Source: Geodermatophilus arenarius
GTDB lineage: Bacteria > Actinomycetota > Actinomycetes > Mycobacteriales > Geodermatophilaceae
Length of the DNA stretch: 64,000 bases
NCBI RefSeq assembly: GCF_042654585.1
Contig: NZ_JBHSGR010000003.1
Location: forward strand, 160,793 to 224,792
Direction of reading: 5' to 3'
Shown: positions 17,032-25,018 of the stretch, in pieces
How positions within the stretch are numbered: the stretch's first letter is position 1
Layout of the letters: each line of letters opens with the position of its first letter
Made by a program: the position numbers and the translations under genes
The notes under the pieces: generated by a model
The model's database searches: none
The model's input: the letters and a program-made list of their open reading frames with translations, nothing else
What the model was told of the DNA's origin: nothing

Positions 17032-17643
17032 ATGACCGAGCCCGCCGTCCCCGCACGTCCCGCCCCGCCGACCGCGCCCGCCACCGCCCCCGTGCAGTAC
17101 CCGCCCGGCGACCCGGGCGCGGGCGGGGCGACCGCCGCCGGCCAGGCGTCCCCCGGAACCGCCGCCCCTGCCCCCGGCGGCCCTCCGGGCGGACCGGGCA
17201 CGGGCGGGCCGTCGACGGGCGGGCCCGCGCCCGGCGGCGAGGCGGGCTCCTCCCCGACCGGGCCGGTGCCCGGCCGGCCGCCGGTGGTCCGCCCCCGCCG
17301 GAGCGACCCGCTGACCCGCATGGGCCCGTGGGCGCCGCTCGCCGGCGCGGTCCTCGGCCTGCTGGCCGGGGTGGTCGCCGTCCTGCTGCTCGGCGGGCGG
17401 GCCGAGGCGTTCGCCGAGCGCCTGGCGCTGGTGTTCCTCGTCGTCGGACTGGTGATGCTCGGCGCGGCCGGGGCGCTGCTGGCCGACGAAGTGCGGCTGG
17501 TCCGCCGCGGCGCCCGGGAGGCCACGGTGCGGCCGGCCTGGGTGGAGGCGACCGCGGGGCTGATCAACGGGCTGACCCCGGCCCGCCTGCTGCTCGGCTC
17601 CAGCGCCTTCGTGCTTTTCCTCGCCGCCTACACGGCCCGCTAG
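17032..17643 (+). CDS. Hypothetical membrane protein with disordered Pro/Gly-rich N-terminus
   Basis: 203 residues. The first ~85 are Pro/Gly/Ala-rich, low complexity and presumably cytoplasmic and disordered. Three hydrophobic segments follow: WAPLAGAVLGLLAGVVAVLLL, LALVFLVVGLVMLGAAGALLA and a C-terminal LLLGSSAFVLFLAAYTAR. No enzymatic motif. ATG at 17032 is preceded by a CTAGCG element but no clear ribosome site. Its TAG stop lies inside the GCTAGC target duplication of the adjacent IS481 element, so the insertion did not change the protein. Function unknown. Confidence 0.75.
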   Translation: MTEPAVPARPAPPTAPATAPVQYPPGDPGAGGATAAGQASPGTAAPAPGGPPGGPGTGGPSTGGPAPGGEAGSSPTGPVPGRPPVVRPRRSDPLTRMGPWAPLAGAVLGLLAGVVAVLLLGGRAEAFAERLALVFLVVGLVMLGAAGALLADEVRLVRRGAREATVRPAWVEATAGLINGLTPARLLLGSSAFVLFLAAYTAR

Positions 17644-18626
17644 CTGTTCTGTCCCGCGAGGTCGTTGACGGGGATGCGGCTGATCGGTGGCCGTCCGCCG
17701 AGGGCGGTGTGGGTGCGGTGATGGTTGTAGGTGTGCAGCCAGCCGGGCAAGGCCGCGGCCCGGTCTGAGCTGGAGTCAAACGGGCGCGCGTAGGCCCATT
17801 CCTCAAGCAGCGTGCGGTTGAACCGCTCAGCCTTGCCGTTGGTCTGCGGCCGGTAGGGCCGGATCCGGCGGCCCTCGGCGCCCAGGTCGGTCAGGGCCTG
17901 GCGCCAGGCGTGGCTGTGCCGGTAGGCGAAGGCGTTGTCGGTCATCACCCGCTCGATGCGGGCGATGCCGTGCGCGGCGAAGAAGGCTGCGGCCCGGCGC
18001 AGGAAGCCGGCGCAGGTGTCGGCGCGCTCGTCGGGGTGGATCTCGGCGTAGGCCAGCCGGGTGTGATCATCGACGGCGCAGTGCACGTAGTCGTAGCCGA
18101 TCCGGCGTCCGGCGCCGACCTCGGCGCGGCTGAAGCTGTTCTGCGCCGAGCCCCGCCCGTGGGCGCGCCAGCCGCCGCCTGGCCGGATGGCGCCGAGCTT
18201 CTTCACATCCACGTGCACCAGCTCGCCGGGGCGGGCCCGCTCATAGCGGCGCACCGGCTCTCCGCTGGGCCGGTCCAGCCAGGCCAGCCGCGGCATGCGG
18301 TGGCGGGTCAGGATCCGGTGCACCGTGGAGGCGGCCAGCCCCAGGAGCGCCGCGATCCGGACCGGACCCAGCCGCCGGTCCCGGCGCAGCGCCAGCACGG
18401 CCGCCTCCACCTCCGGCGCGGTGCGTCCCGGCGAGGAGTACGGGCGGCAGGAGCGATCCAGCAGCTCGGGGATGCCCTCGGTGCGGTAGCGGGCCAGCCA
18501 CTTGTAGGCGGTGGTGCGGGAGATGCCCATCTCCGCGGCCACGTGCGCGGCCGGGCGGCCGGCCAGCACCCGCCGCACGCGCTGCAGACGAGACCACGGC
18601 GACAGCCGCGGCATAGCGTGGACCAC
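17640..18626 (-). CDS. IS481 family transposase
   Basis: 328-residue DDE transposase, full length. An N-terminal HTH of the HTH_29/32 type (AAHVAAEMGISRTTAYKWLARY) is followed by a second HTH-like segment (VRIAALLGLAASTVHRIL) and an rve integrase core: VHVDVKKLGAI (first Asp), YDYVHCAVDDHTRLAYAEIH (second Asp region), then ERVMTDNAFAY and the Glu in TNGKAERFNRTLLEEW. The final Ser codon spans the element boundary and the TAG stop is supplied by the target duplication. GTG at 18626 has GGAGG 5 bases upstream, buried in a hairpin. No frameshift is seen, so the copy is probably active. Confidence 0.93.
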   Translation of the reverse strand: MVHAMPRLSPWSRLQRVRRVLAGRPAAHVAAEMGISRTTAYKWLARYRTEGIPELLDRSCRPYSSPGRTAPEVEAAVLALRRDRRLGPVRIAALLGLAASTVHRILTRHRMPRLAWLDRPSGEPVRRYERARPGELVHVDVKKLGAIRPGGGWRAHGRGSAQNSFSRAEVGAGRRIGYDYVHCAVDDHTRLAYAEIHPDERADTCAGFLRRAAAFFAAHGIARIERVMTDNAFAYRHSHAWRQALTDLGAEGRRIRPYRPQTNGKAERFNRTLLEEWAYARPFDSSSDRAAALPGWLHTYNHHRTHTALGGRPPISRIPVNDLAGQNS

Positions 18627-18732
18627 GAAGACCTCCGGTTGAGCGGGCGACGTCAGACATCCCCACTCCGCCGGAGGTCTTCCTGCCGATCAAGCCCTCA
18701 ACGGCGTGTCAACAAGGTCCGTGGGCACTACA
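17645..18732 (-). mobile_element. Complete IS481-family insertion sequence, 1088 bp
   Basis: Ends are TGTTCTGTCCC at the left and, inverted, TGTAGTGCCCA at the right; the first 25 bases match at 16 positions and both contain TTGAC, so they are imperfect terminal repeats. Flanking it is a 6-base direct repeat GCTAGC (17639-17644 and 18733-18738), the target duplication, matching the NCTAGN preference known for Bordetella IS481. Removing it leaves two convergent genes whose stops would be about 9 bases apart. Confidence 0.9.
18627..18682 (-). promoter_or_regulatory. Hairpin that can sequester the transposase ribosome binding site
   Basis: Perfect 12-base inverted repeat: 18627-18638 (GAAGACCTCCGG) and 18671-18682 (CCGGAGGTCTTC), loop 32 bases. 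On the minus-strand transcript the proximal arm contains the GGAGG Shine-Dalgarno and ends next to the GTG start. A transcript entering from outside the element would fold and hide the site, while one starting inside the loop would not. Confidence 0.65.
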
Positions 18733-18744
18733 GCTAGCGGCGCG

Positions 18745-19485
18745 TCAGCCCATCGCGTCGGAGTCGCTCAGCGTGGCGGGGTCCAGCCGACCCGCGACGA
18801 TGTCGTCGGCGAGGTCGTCGACCACCCGCCCGGTGGCGAAGGCGTGCGCGCGCAGCACGGCGAGGGTGTCCACGACGTCGAGGCCGAGCGCCACCGTGGC
18901 GAGGCCGGTGGCCTGCCACACACGGCTGCGCCGGAGGGCGTCGGGGGCGTCCCACCACCGGGCCCCGCCCTCGTCGGCCACCCCGCCGGCGGCCCGCACC
19001 AGCTCCTCGGTCAGGCACACGACGACCGCCTCGACGTCGTCGCGCGGGACGCCGGTGAGCGTGGCCAGCTCCCGCGCGTAGAGGTCGACGATCACCGTGG
19101 GCCCCAGCGGCGGGGCCAGCGGCACCGAGAACACCGCGCGGTAGGGCGTCTCGCCGAGCAGCGCCTCGTGCAGCTCGGGCCAGTTGCGCTGGATGTCCTC
19201 GATGTCGAAGACGATGGCGCTGCCGGTGTCGTGGGCGCGCAGGCACGGGCCGTCGCCGGCGGTGAACTGCAGCTGCTCGGCCCGCGAGGTGGTGCGGTCG
19301 CTCGCGCCGATCGGCGTCCGCAGCCCGGCGCCCTCGTGGATGCTCAGCGCCGCGCCGTCCACCCGGACCGCCTGGGCCGCCGCCCGGGCCAGCCGGGAGG
19401 GCACCATCTCCGGGCCGTCCTCCCCGGTCCCGGGCGGGTCCTGCAGTGCGTCCAGGAACCGCGTCGCCGCGTCACTCGCCGTCAC
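18745..19485 (-). CDS. GAF and ANTAR domain protein
   Basis: 246 residues. A GAF-like sensory domain spans ~20-165 (DGAALSIHEGAGLRTPIGASD, LQFTAGDGPCLRAHDTG, YRAVFSVPLAPPLGPTVIVDLY), typical of the actinobacterial GAF proteins that report on redox or small ligands. The C-terminal ~55 residues (RVWQATGLATVALGLDVVDTLAVLRAHAFATGR, then LADDIVAGRL) fit the ANTAR RNA-binding three-helix fold, which acts as an antiterminator at paired hairpins. GTG at 19485 has GGGAG about 9 bases upstream. The IS481 element lies right after its 3' end on the same strand, so read-through into the transposase is expected. Confidence 0.75.
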   Translation of the reverse strand: MTASDAATRFLDALQDPPGTGEDGPEMVPSRLARAAAQAVRVDGAALSIHEGAGLRTPIGASDRTTSRAEQLQFTAGDGPCLRAHDTGSAIVFDIEDIQRNWPELHEALLGETPYRAVFSVPLAPPLGPTVIVDLYARELATLTGVPRDDVEAVVVCLTEELVRAAGGVADEGGARWWDAPDALRRSRVWQATGLATVALGLDVVDTLAVLRAHAFATGRVVDDLADDIVAGRLDPATLSDSDAMG

Positions 19486-19604
19486 CCGTCCACTCCCGTC
19501 GTCCCGGTCACCGGTCCTGCCGGTGGCTGCGTCCCGGACCTGCGCGTCCCCCGACCCGTGGTCACCTTGGTCCAGCGGCCGTGCGCGCACCACACCGGGG
19601 GACC

Positions 19605-20369
19605 TCATCCGTAGGCCTGCACGGCGAGGACGACGGCCAGGCCCAGCCCGGCCAGCGCGATCAGCCGCCGCAGGAGGGCCTGCGGCACGCGCCGCACGAC
19701 GCGCGGCCCGAGCCGTCCCCCCGCCAGGCAGCCCAGCGCCAGCGGCAGCGCGGCGCTCCAGGCCACCGGCGCGAGCACCACGAACCCGACGGCGGCCACC
19801 CCGTTCACCGCACCCAGCACGACGTTCTTCAGCGCGTTGCCGCGCGGCAGGCCCTCGCCGGTGCCCAGCAGCACCAGCGCGAGCAGCAGCACCCCGGCGG
19901 CGGCGCCGAAGTAGCCGCCGTAGACCGCGACGACGCCGGTGCCGGCGACTAGCCACCACGGGTCCCGGGCGCCGTGCAGCCGGCGGCCCTCCGCGGCCAG
20001 CTCGCCCGGCGGCCGCTGCAGCAGGATGGCCAGCGCCGCGCCGCCGATGAGCAGCGGGACCAGCCGCTCGAACGCCTCCGCCGGGGTGAGCAGCAGCAGC
20101 GCGGCCCCCGCCGTCCCGCCGACGAGCCCCGCGACGGCCAGCGGCACCAGCCGGCGGCCCTGCCCGGCCAGCTCCGGCCGGGACGCGCTCACCGACCCCA
20201 CGCTGGTGAGCACCAGCGCGACGGTGTTGGTGACGTTGGCGGTCACCGGCGGCAGCCCGGTGGCCAGCAGCGCCGGGTAGCTCACCAGCGAGGCCAGCCC
20301 GGCGATGCTCCCCGCCAGCCCGGCGCCGACCCCGGCGAGGACCAGCAGCAGCCACTCCAGCGCGTTCAC
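19605..20369 (-). CDS. TauE/SafE family permease 1
   Basis: 254-residue membrane protein with about eight helices and the TauE/SafE pattern: SIAGLASLVSYPALLATGLPPVTANVTNTVAL in the first half and YGGYFGAAAGVLLLALVLLGTGEGLPRGNALKN in the second. The family exports sulfite, sulfoacetate and other small anions; the substrate here is unknown. GTG at 20369 overlaps the stop of the upstream permease gene in a GTGA, so the two are translationally coupled. They are paralogues with about the same layout and may form a heteromeric unit or have diverged substrates. Confidence 0.85.
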   Translation of the reverse strand: MNALEWLLLVLAGVGAGLAGSIAGLASLVSYPALLATGLPPVTANVTNTVALVLTSVGSVSASRPELAGQGRRLVPLAVAGLVGGTAGAALLLLTPAEAFERLVPLLIGGAALAILLQRPPGELAAEGRRLHGARDPWWLVAGTGVVAVYGGYFGAAAGVLLLALVLLGTGEGLPRGNALKNVVLGAVNGVAAVGFVVLAPVAWSAALPLALGCLAGGRLGPRVVRRVPQALLRRLIALAGLGLAVVLAVQAYG

Positions 20370-21139
20370 CGGGCCACCAGCACCCCGATGGCCACGCAGC
20401 CGAGGACGACGATCGCCGTCCGCAGGACCGCCGCGGGCAGCCGGCGACCGTACCGGGCGCCGAGCGCGCCGCCCACCACCGAGCCGCCGGCGACCAGCCC
20501 GGCGGCGGCCCAGTCGACCCGGTCGGTGGCGACGACGACGTAGGCCGTCGCGGCGACGGCGTTCACCGCGGCGCTGAGCACGTTCTTGAGCGCGTTGAGG
20601 CGCTGCAGCGGCTCGGCCAGCAGCAGCCCGAACACGCCCATCTGCAGCACGCCCTGGCTGGCGGCGAAGTAGCCGCCGTAGCTGCCGGTCGCGTACGCGC
20701 CGGCGACCAGGCCGGCCAGCCGCCACCCGCGGGGCGGCGCGTCGTCGTCGGTGCGGCGGGCGGCCAGCCGGCGGGTCAGCAGCGGCTGGACGGCGACCAG
20801 CACCACGGCCAGCCCCACGAGGACCGGGACCACCGCCTCGAACGCCGCCGCCGGCAGGTGCAGCAGCAGGACCGCGCCGGTCAGCGCGCCCAGCACCGAC
20901 GCCGGCAGCAGCCGCAGCACCAGCCCGCGCTGCCCGGCGAGTTCCCGTCGGTAGCCGACCGCGCCGCTGACGTTGCCCGGCACGAGCCCCAGCGTGTTGG
21001 ACACGCTCGCGGTGACCGGCGGCAGCCCGGTGGCCAGCAGCACCGGGAAGGTCACCAGCGTCCCGGACCCGACGACGGCGTTGATCGCGCCCGCCGCACC
21101 CCCGGCGGCGAGCACGGCGAGCACCTCGGCGGGGGTCAC
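20366..21139 (-). CDS. TauE/SafE family permease 2
   Basis: 257-residue paralogue of the preceding permease. Signatures are VVGSGTLVTFPVLLATGLPPVTASVSNTLGL in the first repeat and SYGGYFAASQGVLQMGVFGLLL with LQRLNALKNVL in the second. Eight membrane helices are predicted. A polar loop (RRLAARRTDDDAPPRG) separates the halves. GTG at 21139 overlaps the helicase stop in GTGA, so the order helicase, permease 2, permease 1 is a coupled operon. Anion export is the family role; the link to the helicase is probably only transcriptional. Confidence 0.85.
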   Translation of the reverse strand: MTPAEVLAVLAAGGAAGAINAVVGSGTLVTFPVLLATGLPPVTASVSNTLGLVPGNVSGAVGYRRELAGQRGLVLRLLPASVLGALTGAVLLLHLPAAAFEAVVPVLVGLAVVLVAVQPLLTRRLAARRTDDDAPPRGWRLAGLVAGAYATGSYGGYFAASQGVLQMGVFGLLLAEPLQRLNALKNVLSAAVNAVAATAYVVVATDRVDWAAAGLVAGGSVVGGALGARYGRRLPAAVLRTAIVVLGCVAIGVLVAR

Positions 21140-23688
21140 GCGTCCTTGCGGCCGGCGTCGACGACGCGCAGCACCAGCTCGCCGGCCTCGTCGGAGGCGG
21201 CCAGGTCGACCTCGGCGTCGATGCCCCAGTCGTGGTCGCCGGCCGGGTCGTCGACGATCTGCCGCACCCGCCAGACACCGGGCTCGCTCCGGTCCCACAC
21301 CAGCAGCGCCGGCCCGCGGGCGTCGGCGCCGGTGCCCACCTCGGCGTGCTCGGCGAAGTAGCCGCGGACCACCTCGCCCCACCGCTCGGCGTCCCAGCCG
21401 GAGCCGGCGTCGAGCTCGCCGAGGTCGTACCAGCGGCGCCGCGCCCACAGCTGCACCCGCGCGAACAGCGCGTTGCGGACCATCGCGGTGAACGCCCGCT
21501 CGTTGCCGGTCAGCGGCCGGGCCCGCGCCGGGACGGCGACCGGCTCGTCCAGCGGCTGGTCCGGGCTGGTCAGCTGCTCCCACTCGTCGAGCAGCGAGGA
21601 GTCCACCTGCCGCACCAGCTCACCCAGCCACTCGACGACGTCGGTGACCTCCTCGGTGCGCGCGGCCGCGGGCACGCCGGACCGCAGCGCCTTCACCGCG
21701 TCGGAGAGGTAGCGCAGCACCGCGCCCTCGGAGCGGGTCAGCCCGTAGGTGGACACCAGCTCCTTGAACGTCATCGCCCGCTCCCACGTCTCGCGGACGA
21801 CGGACTTCGGTGAGGGGTGCGCGTCGGCGGCCCACGGGTTGCTGCGCACGTAGACGGCGAAGGCGTGCTCGAGCAGCTCCTCGAGCGGCTTCGGGTAGGT
21901 GACGTCCTCGAGCAGCTCGATCCGCTCGTCGTACTCGATGCCCTCGGCCTTCATCTGCGCGACGGCCTCGCCGCGCGCCTTGTTCAGCTGCGCGGCCAGG
22001 ATCTGCCGCGGGTCGTCGAGGGTGGCCTCGACGACGCTGACGACGTCGAGGGCGAAGGTGTCCGAGGCGGGGTCGAGCAGCTCGATCGCGGCGAGGGCGA
22101 ACGTCGACAGCGGCTGGTTGAGCGCGAAGTCCGGCGGCAGGTCGACCGTCAGCCGGTAGCGGCGGCCGTCGGGCTCCGGCTCGGGCAGCCGCTCCAGCAC
22201 GCCGGCCTGCAGCAGCGAGCGGGCGATGCCGACCGCCTCGCGGATGAGCCGCAGCTGCCGCTTGCGCGGCTCGTGGTTGTCGGTGAGCAGCCGGCGCACC
22301 GCCGCGACCGGGTCGCCGGGCCGGTCGGCGACGTCGAGCAGCATCGCCGTCGTCACCCGCATGTGGCTGGTCAGCGGCTCGGGCTCGGCGGCGACCAGGC
22401 GCTCCATGGTCGCCTTCGACCACGGCACCATCCCCTCGGGCGCCTTCTTGCGGACCAGCTTGCGGCGCTTCTTCGGGTCGTCGGCGACCTTGGCGAACTG
22501 CCGCAGGTTCTCCACCTCGTGCTCCGGCGCCTGGACGACGACGGTGCCCGCCGTGTCGTAGCCGGCGCGCCCGGCCCGCCCCGCGATCTGGTGGAACTCG
22601 CGGGCGTTGAGCAGCCGGGTGCGGCTGCCGTCGTACTTGCTCAGCGCGGAGAACACGACGGTGCGGATCGGCACGTTGATGCCGACGCCGAGGGTGTCGG
22701 TGCCGCAGATGACCTTGAGCAGCCCGGCCTGGGCCAGCTGCTCCACCAGCCGCCGGTACTTGGGCAGCATCCCGGCGTGGTGGACGCCGATGCCGTGGCG
22801 CACCAGCCGCGACAGCGTCGTCCCGAAGGCCGAGGTGAACCGGAAGCCGCCGATCGCGTCGGCGATCGCGGCCTTCTCCTCCTTGGTGCACACGTTGACG
22901 CTCATCAGCGCCTGTGCCCGCTCGAGCGCCTGCGCCTGGGTGAAGTGCACGACGTAGACCGGCGCCTGCCTGGTGTCCAGGAGCTCCTGGATGGTCTCGT
23001 GCGCCGGCGTCGTCGCGTACCAGTGGTGCAGCGGCACCGGGCGCTCGGCGCCGGCGACCAGCGCGGTGGGCCGGCCGGTGCGGCGGGTGAGGTCCTCGCG
23101 CAGCGCGTCGGTGTTGCCGAGCGTGGCGCTCATCAGGAGGAACTGCGCGTCGGTGAGCTCCAGCAGCGGCACCTGCCAGGCCCACCCGCGGTCGGGGTCG
23201 CCGTAGAAGTGGAACTCGTCCATGACGACGAGGCCGATGTCGGCGCCGGCGCCCTCGCGCAGCGCCACGTTGGCCAGCACCTCGGCCGTGCAGGCGATGA
23301 CCGGCGCGCCGGCGTTGACGCTCGCGTCGCCGGTGAGCATGCCGACGTTGGCCGCGCCGAACACCCCGCACAGCGCGAAGAACTTCTCGCTGACCAGGGC
23401 CTTGATCGGCGCGGTGTAGAAGCTGCGCCGCCCGGCCGCCATCGCCGCGTACTGCGCGCCGGTGGCCACCAGGGACTTGCCCGACCCGGTCGGCGTCGCG
23501 AGGACGACGTTCGCGCCGCTGACCAGCTCGATCAGCGCCTCCTCCTGGTGCGGGTACAGCGGCGTGCCGCCGTCCTCGGCCCAGGCCGCGAAGGAGGTGA
23601 ACAGCTCGTCGGGGTCGCTGCCGCGCGCCCGGAGGGCGGTGAGGTCGCCGGGGTCGTCGAGCAGGGGGAGGGGCGCGGTCGCGGTCAT
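21136..23688 (-). CDS. Ski2-like DEAD/DEAH-box helicase with DUF3516 C-terminus
   Basis: 850-residue superfamily 2 helicase. Motif I is ATPTGSGKSLVA, motif II VMDEFHFY (DEFH variant), motif III LLMSATLGN, with GVHHAGMLPKYRRLVEQ, GTDTLGVGINVPIRTVVF and the motif VI QIAGRAGRAGYDTAG, which together place it in the Ski2/Mtr4-like group seen in actinobacteria. The C-terminal half (from about residue 430) fits DUF3516. Probable cytoplasmic RNA helicase involved in RNA processing or decay. ATG at 23688 is chosen because the segment upstream (to GTG 23745) is not conserved in character; neither has a strong ribosome site. It heads the operon with two permeases. Confidence 0.9.
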   Translation of the reverse strand: MTATAPLPLLDDPGDLTALRARGSDPDELFTSFAAWAEDGGTPLYPHQEEALIELVSGANVVLATPTGSGKSLVATGAQYAAMAAGRRSFYTAPIKALVSEKFFALCGVFGAANVGMLTGDASVNAGAPVIACTAEVLANVALREGAGADIGLVVMDEFHFYGDPDRGWAWQVPLLELTDAQFLLMSATLGNTDALREDLTRRTGRPTALVAGAERPVPLHHWYATTPAHETIQELLDTRQAPVYVVHFTQAQALERAQALMSVNVCTKEEKAAIADAIGGFRFTSAFGTTLSRLVRHGIGVHHAGMLPKYRRLVEQLAQAGLLKVICGTDTLGVGINVPIRTVVFSALSKYDGSRTRLLNAREFHQIAGRAGRAGYDTAGTVVVQAPEHEVENLRQFAKVADDPKKRRKLVRKKAPEGMVPWSKATMERLVAAEPEPLTSHMRVTTAMLLDVADRPGDPVAAVRRLLTDNHEPRKRQLRLIREAVGIARSLLQAGVLERLPEPEPDGRRYRLTVDLPPDFALNQPLSTFALAAIELLDPASDTFALDVVSVVEATLDDPRQILAAQLNKARGEAVAQMKAEGIEYDERIELLEDVTYPKPLEELLEHAFAVYVRSNPWAADAHPSPKSVVRETWERAMTFKELVSTYGLTRSEGAVLRYLSDAVKALRSGVPAAARTEEVTDVVEWLGELVRQVDSSLLDEWEQLTSPDQPLDEPVAVPARARPLTGNERAFTAMVRNALFARVQLWARRRWYDLGELDAGSGWDAERWGEVVRGYFAEHAEVGTGADARGPALLVWDRSEPGVWRVRQIVDDPAGDHDWGIDAEVDLAASDEAGELVLRVVDAGRKDA

Positions 23689-23827
23689 CGTGGGGAACAG
23701 CGTGCCCGACGGTCCCGGCCTTCCCAGACGCCGGGGCGACGTCACGAAACGGTCACGACCCGCCCGGTGGGGTGTGGCGCGGATCGCCTCCGTCCGTCAA
23801 AGTGAACAGCAGGTGAACGGAAGGTGG

Positions 23828-23965
23828 ATGAGGCGCGTGCTGGAGAAGAACTGCCCGGAGTGCCACTGGGTGACGGTGACCGACGCCGACGGGCGTCGCC
23901 GGATCGAGATGCGGTGGGGTTCGCCGCAGCCGGCCGCGCAGGCGAAGCCGCGGCGCGCGGCCTGA
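23828..23965 (+). CDS. Small Cys-containing hypothetical protein
   Basis: 45 residues from ATG 23828: MRRVLEKNCPECHWVTVTDA, then RRIEMRWGSP and a basic tail. One CxxC pair followed by His could form half a zinc site in a dimer. A GGAAGG lies just before the ATG, and GTG 23837 is an alternative start. Codon use is coding-like. It is read divergently from the helicase with about 140 bases between. The gap holds promoter-like sequence (GTCAAAGTGAACAG) but no other gene. Function unknown. Confidence 0.6.
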   Translation: MRRVLEKNCPECHWVTVTDADGRRRIEMRWGSPQPAAQAKPRRAA

Positions 23966-24066
23966 GGCCGTCCGGGTTCCGCACGGGATCGCACGGGTAG
24001 GCGCTCGCCGAGGGCGGGACGGGGAGCAGACCCGGCCCGCCGGTCCCGCGAGCAGGAGGAGCCCCC

Positions 24067-24924
24067 GTGTCGTCACCCCGCCCCGAGTCCCAGCCCGAGC
24101 AGCAGCAGACCCCGCCGGGGACCCTCGGCGAGATGGACCCCAAGCCCGACCACGGTGAGGAGACCTACCGCGGGTCGGGCCGGCTGACCGGCAAGGCCGC
24201 GGTCATCACCGGCGGCGACAGCGGCATCGGTCGCGCCGTCGCGATCGCCTTCGCCCGCGAGGGCGCCGACGTGCTCATCTCCTACCTCTCCGAGCACGAG
24301 GACGCCGAGGACACCAAGAAGTACGTCGAGGAGGCCGGGCGCCGGTGCGTGCTGGTCGCCGGTGACCTCTCCGACCGCGCGCACGCCAAGACGATCATCC
24401 CGAAGGCCGTCGAGGAGTTCGGCAAGGTCGACGTCCTGGTGAACAACGCCGCGTTCCAGATGTCGCACGACAGCCTGGAGGAGGTCTCCGACGAGGAGTG
24501 GGACCACACGGTGGCCACCAACCTCACGGCGATGTTCACCCTCTGCAAGGACGTCATCCCGCACATGCCGTCGGGCGGGTCGATCATCAACTCGTCGTCG
24601 GTGAACTCCGACATGCCGAGCCCGAGCCTCGCGCCGTACGCGATGACCAAGGCCGGCATCGCGAACTTCACCGCGAGCCTCGCGCAGATGTACGCGGAGA
24701 AGGGCATCCGGGCCAACAGCGTCGCGCCCGGGCCGGTCTGGACGCCGCTGATCCCCGCCACCATGCCCGAGGAGAAGGTGGCCAGCTTCGGGCAGCAGGT
24801 GCCGATGGGCCGCGCCGGCCAGCCGGCCGAGCTCGCGCCGGTGTACGTGCTGCTGGCCAGCGACGAGGCGTCCTACGTGTCGGGCGCCCGCGTCGCGGTG
24901 ACCGGCGGCAACCCGATCCTGTAA
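24067..24924 (+). CDS. SDR family oxidoreductase, YhdF/glucose-1-dehydrogenase-like
   Basis: 285 residues with a ~40-residue polar N-terminal extension (PEQQQTPPGTLGEMDPKPDH) before the Rossmann fold, as in the YhdF/YghA subgroup of stress-associated SDRs. Cofactor motif TGGDSGIGRAVA, NNAAFQM, catalytic SSSV with YAMTKAG (Tyr and Lys), and PGPVWTPLIP follow. It lacks a Gly-rich second motif change that would alter cofactor use. The GTG at 24067 has GGAGG about 7 bases upstream. Substrate unknown; homologues are induced by general stress. Confidence 0.88.
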   Translation: MSSPRPESQPEQQQTPPGTLGEMDPKPDHGEETYRGSGRLTGKAAVITGGDSGIGRAVAIAFAREGADVLISYLSEHEDAEDTKKYVEEAGRRCVLVAGDLSDRAHAKTIIPKAVEEFGKVDVLVNNAAFQMSHDSLEEVSDEEWDHTVATNLTAMFTLCKDVIPHMPSGGSIINSSSVNSDMPSPSLAPYAMTKAGIANFTASLAQMYAEKGIRANSVAPGPVWTPLIPATMPEEKVASFGQQVPMGRAGQPAELAPVYVLLASDEASYVSGARVAVTGGNPIL

Positions 24925-24938
24925 CGCCGTCCGCGGAT

Positions 24939-25018
24939 GATCAGCTGAGCTCACGCTGACGCGTCCTGGCTCACCGTCGGCGGTGGGCCAGGACGCGGCA
25001 CGATCAGCTCAGCTGATC
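24939..25018. terminator. Nested double hairpin between convergent genes
   Basis: Outer perfect 13-base arms (24939-24951 and 25006-25018, GATCAGCTGAGCT) enclose an inner perfect 10-base stem (24961-24970 with 24987-24996, GCGTCCTGGC). The right outer arm is itself within a perfect palindrome GATCAGCT-C-AGCTGATC. It lies between the SDR stop and the mmuM stop and overlaps the last codons of mmuM. Confidence 0.75.

Noticed and set aside
11717..17056. Very long open frame on the minus strand running from malQ across the flavin oxidoreductase and GH13 genes (~1780 residues)
   Set aside because: Only the left 630 codons encode a recognisable protein (malQ). The rest is antisense to two clear genes and has the low-complexity Arg/Ala/Gly content of high-GC shadow frames.
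24939..25018. Possible riboswitch upstream of mmuM
   Set aside because: It is at the 3' end of mmuM, not the 5' end, so it is a terminator between convergent genes.
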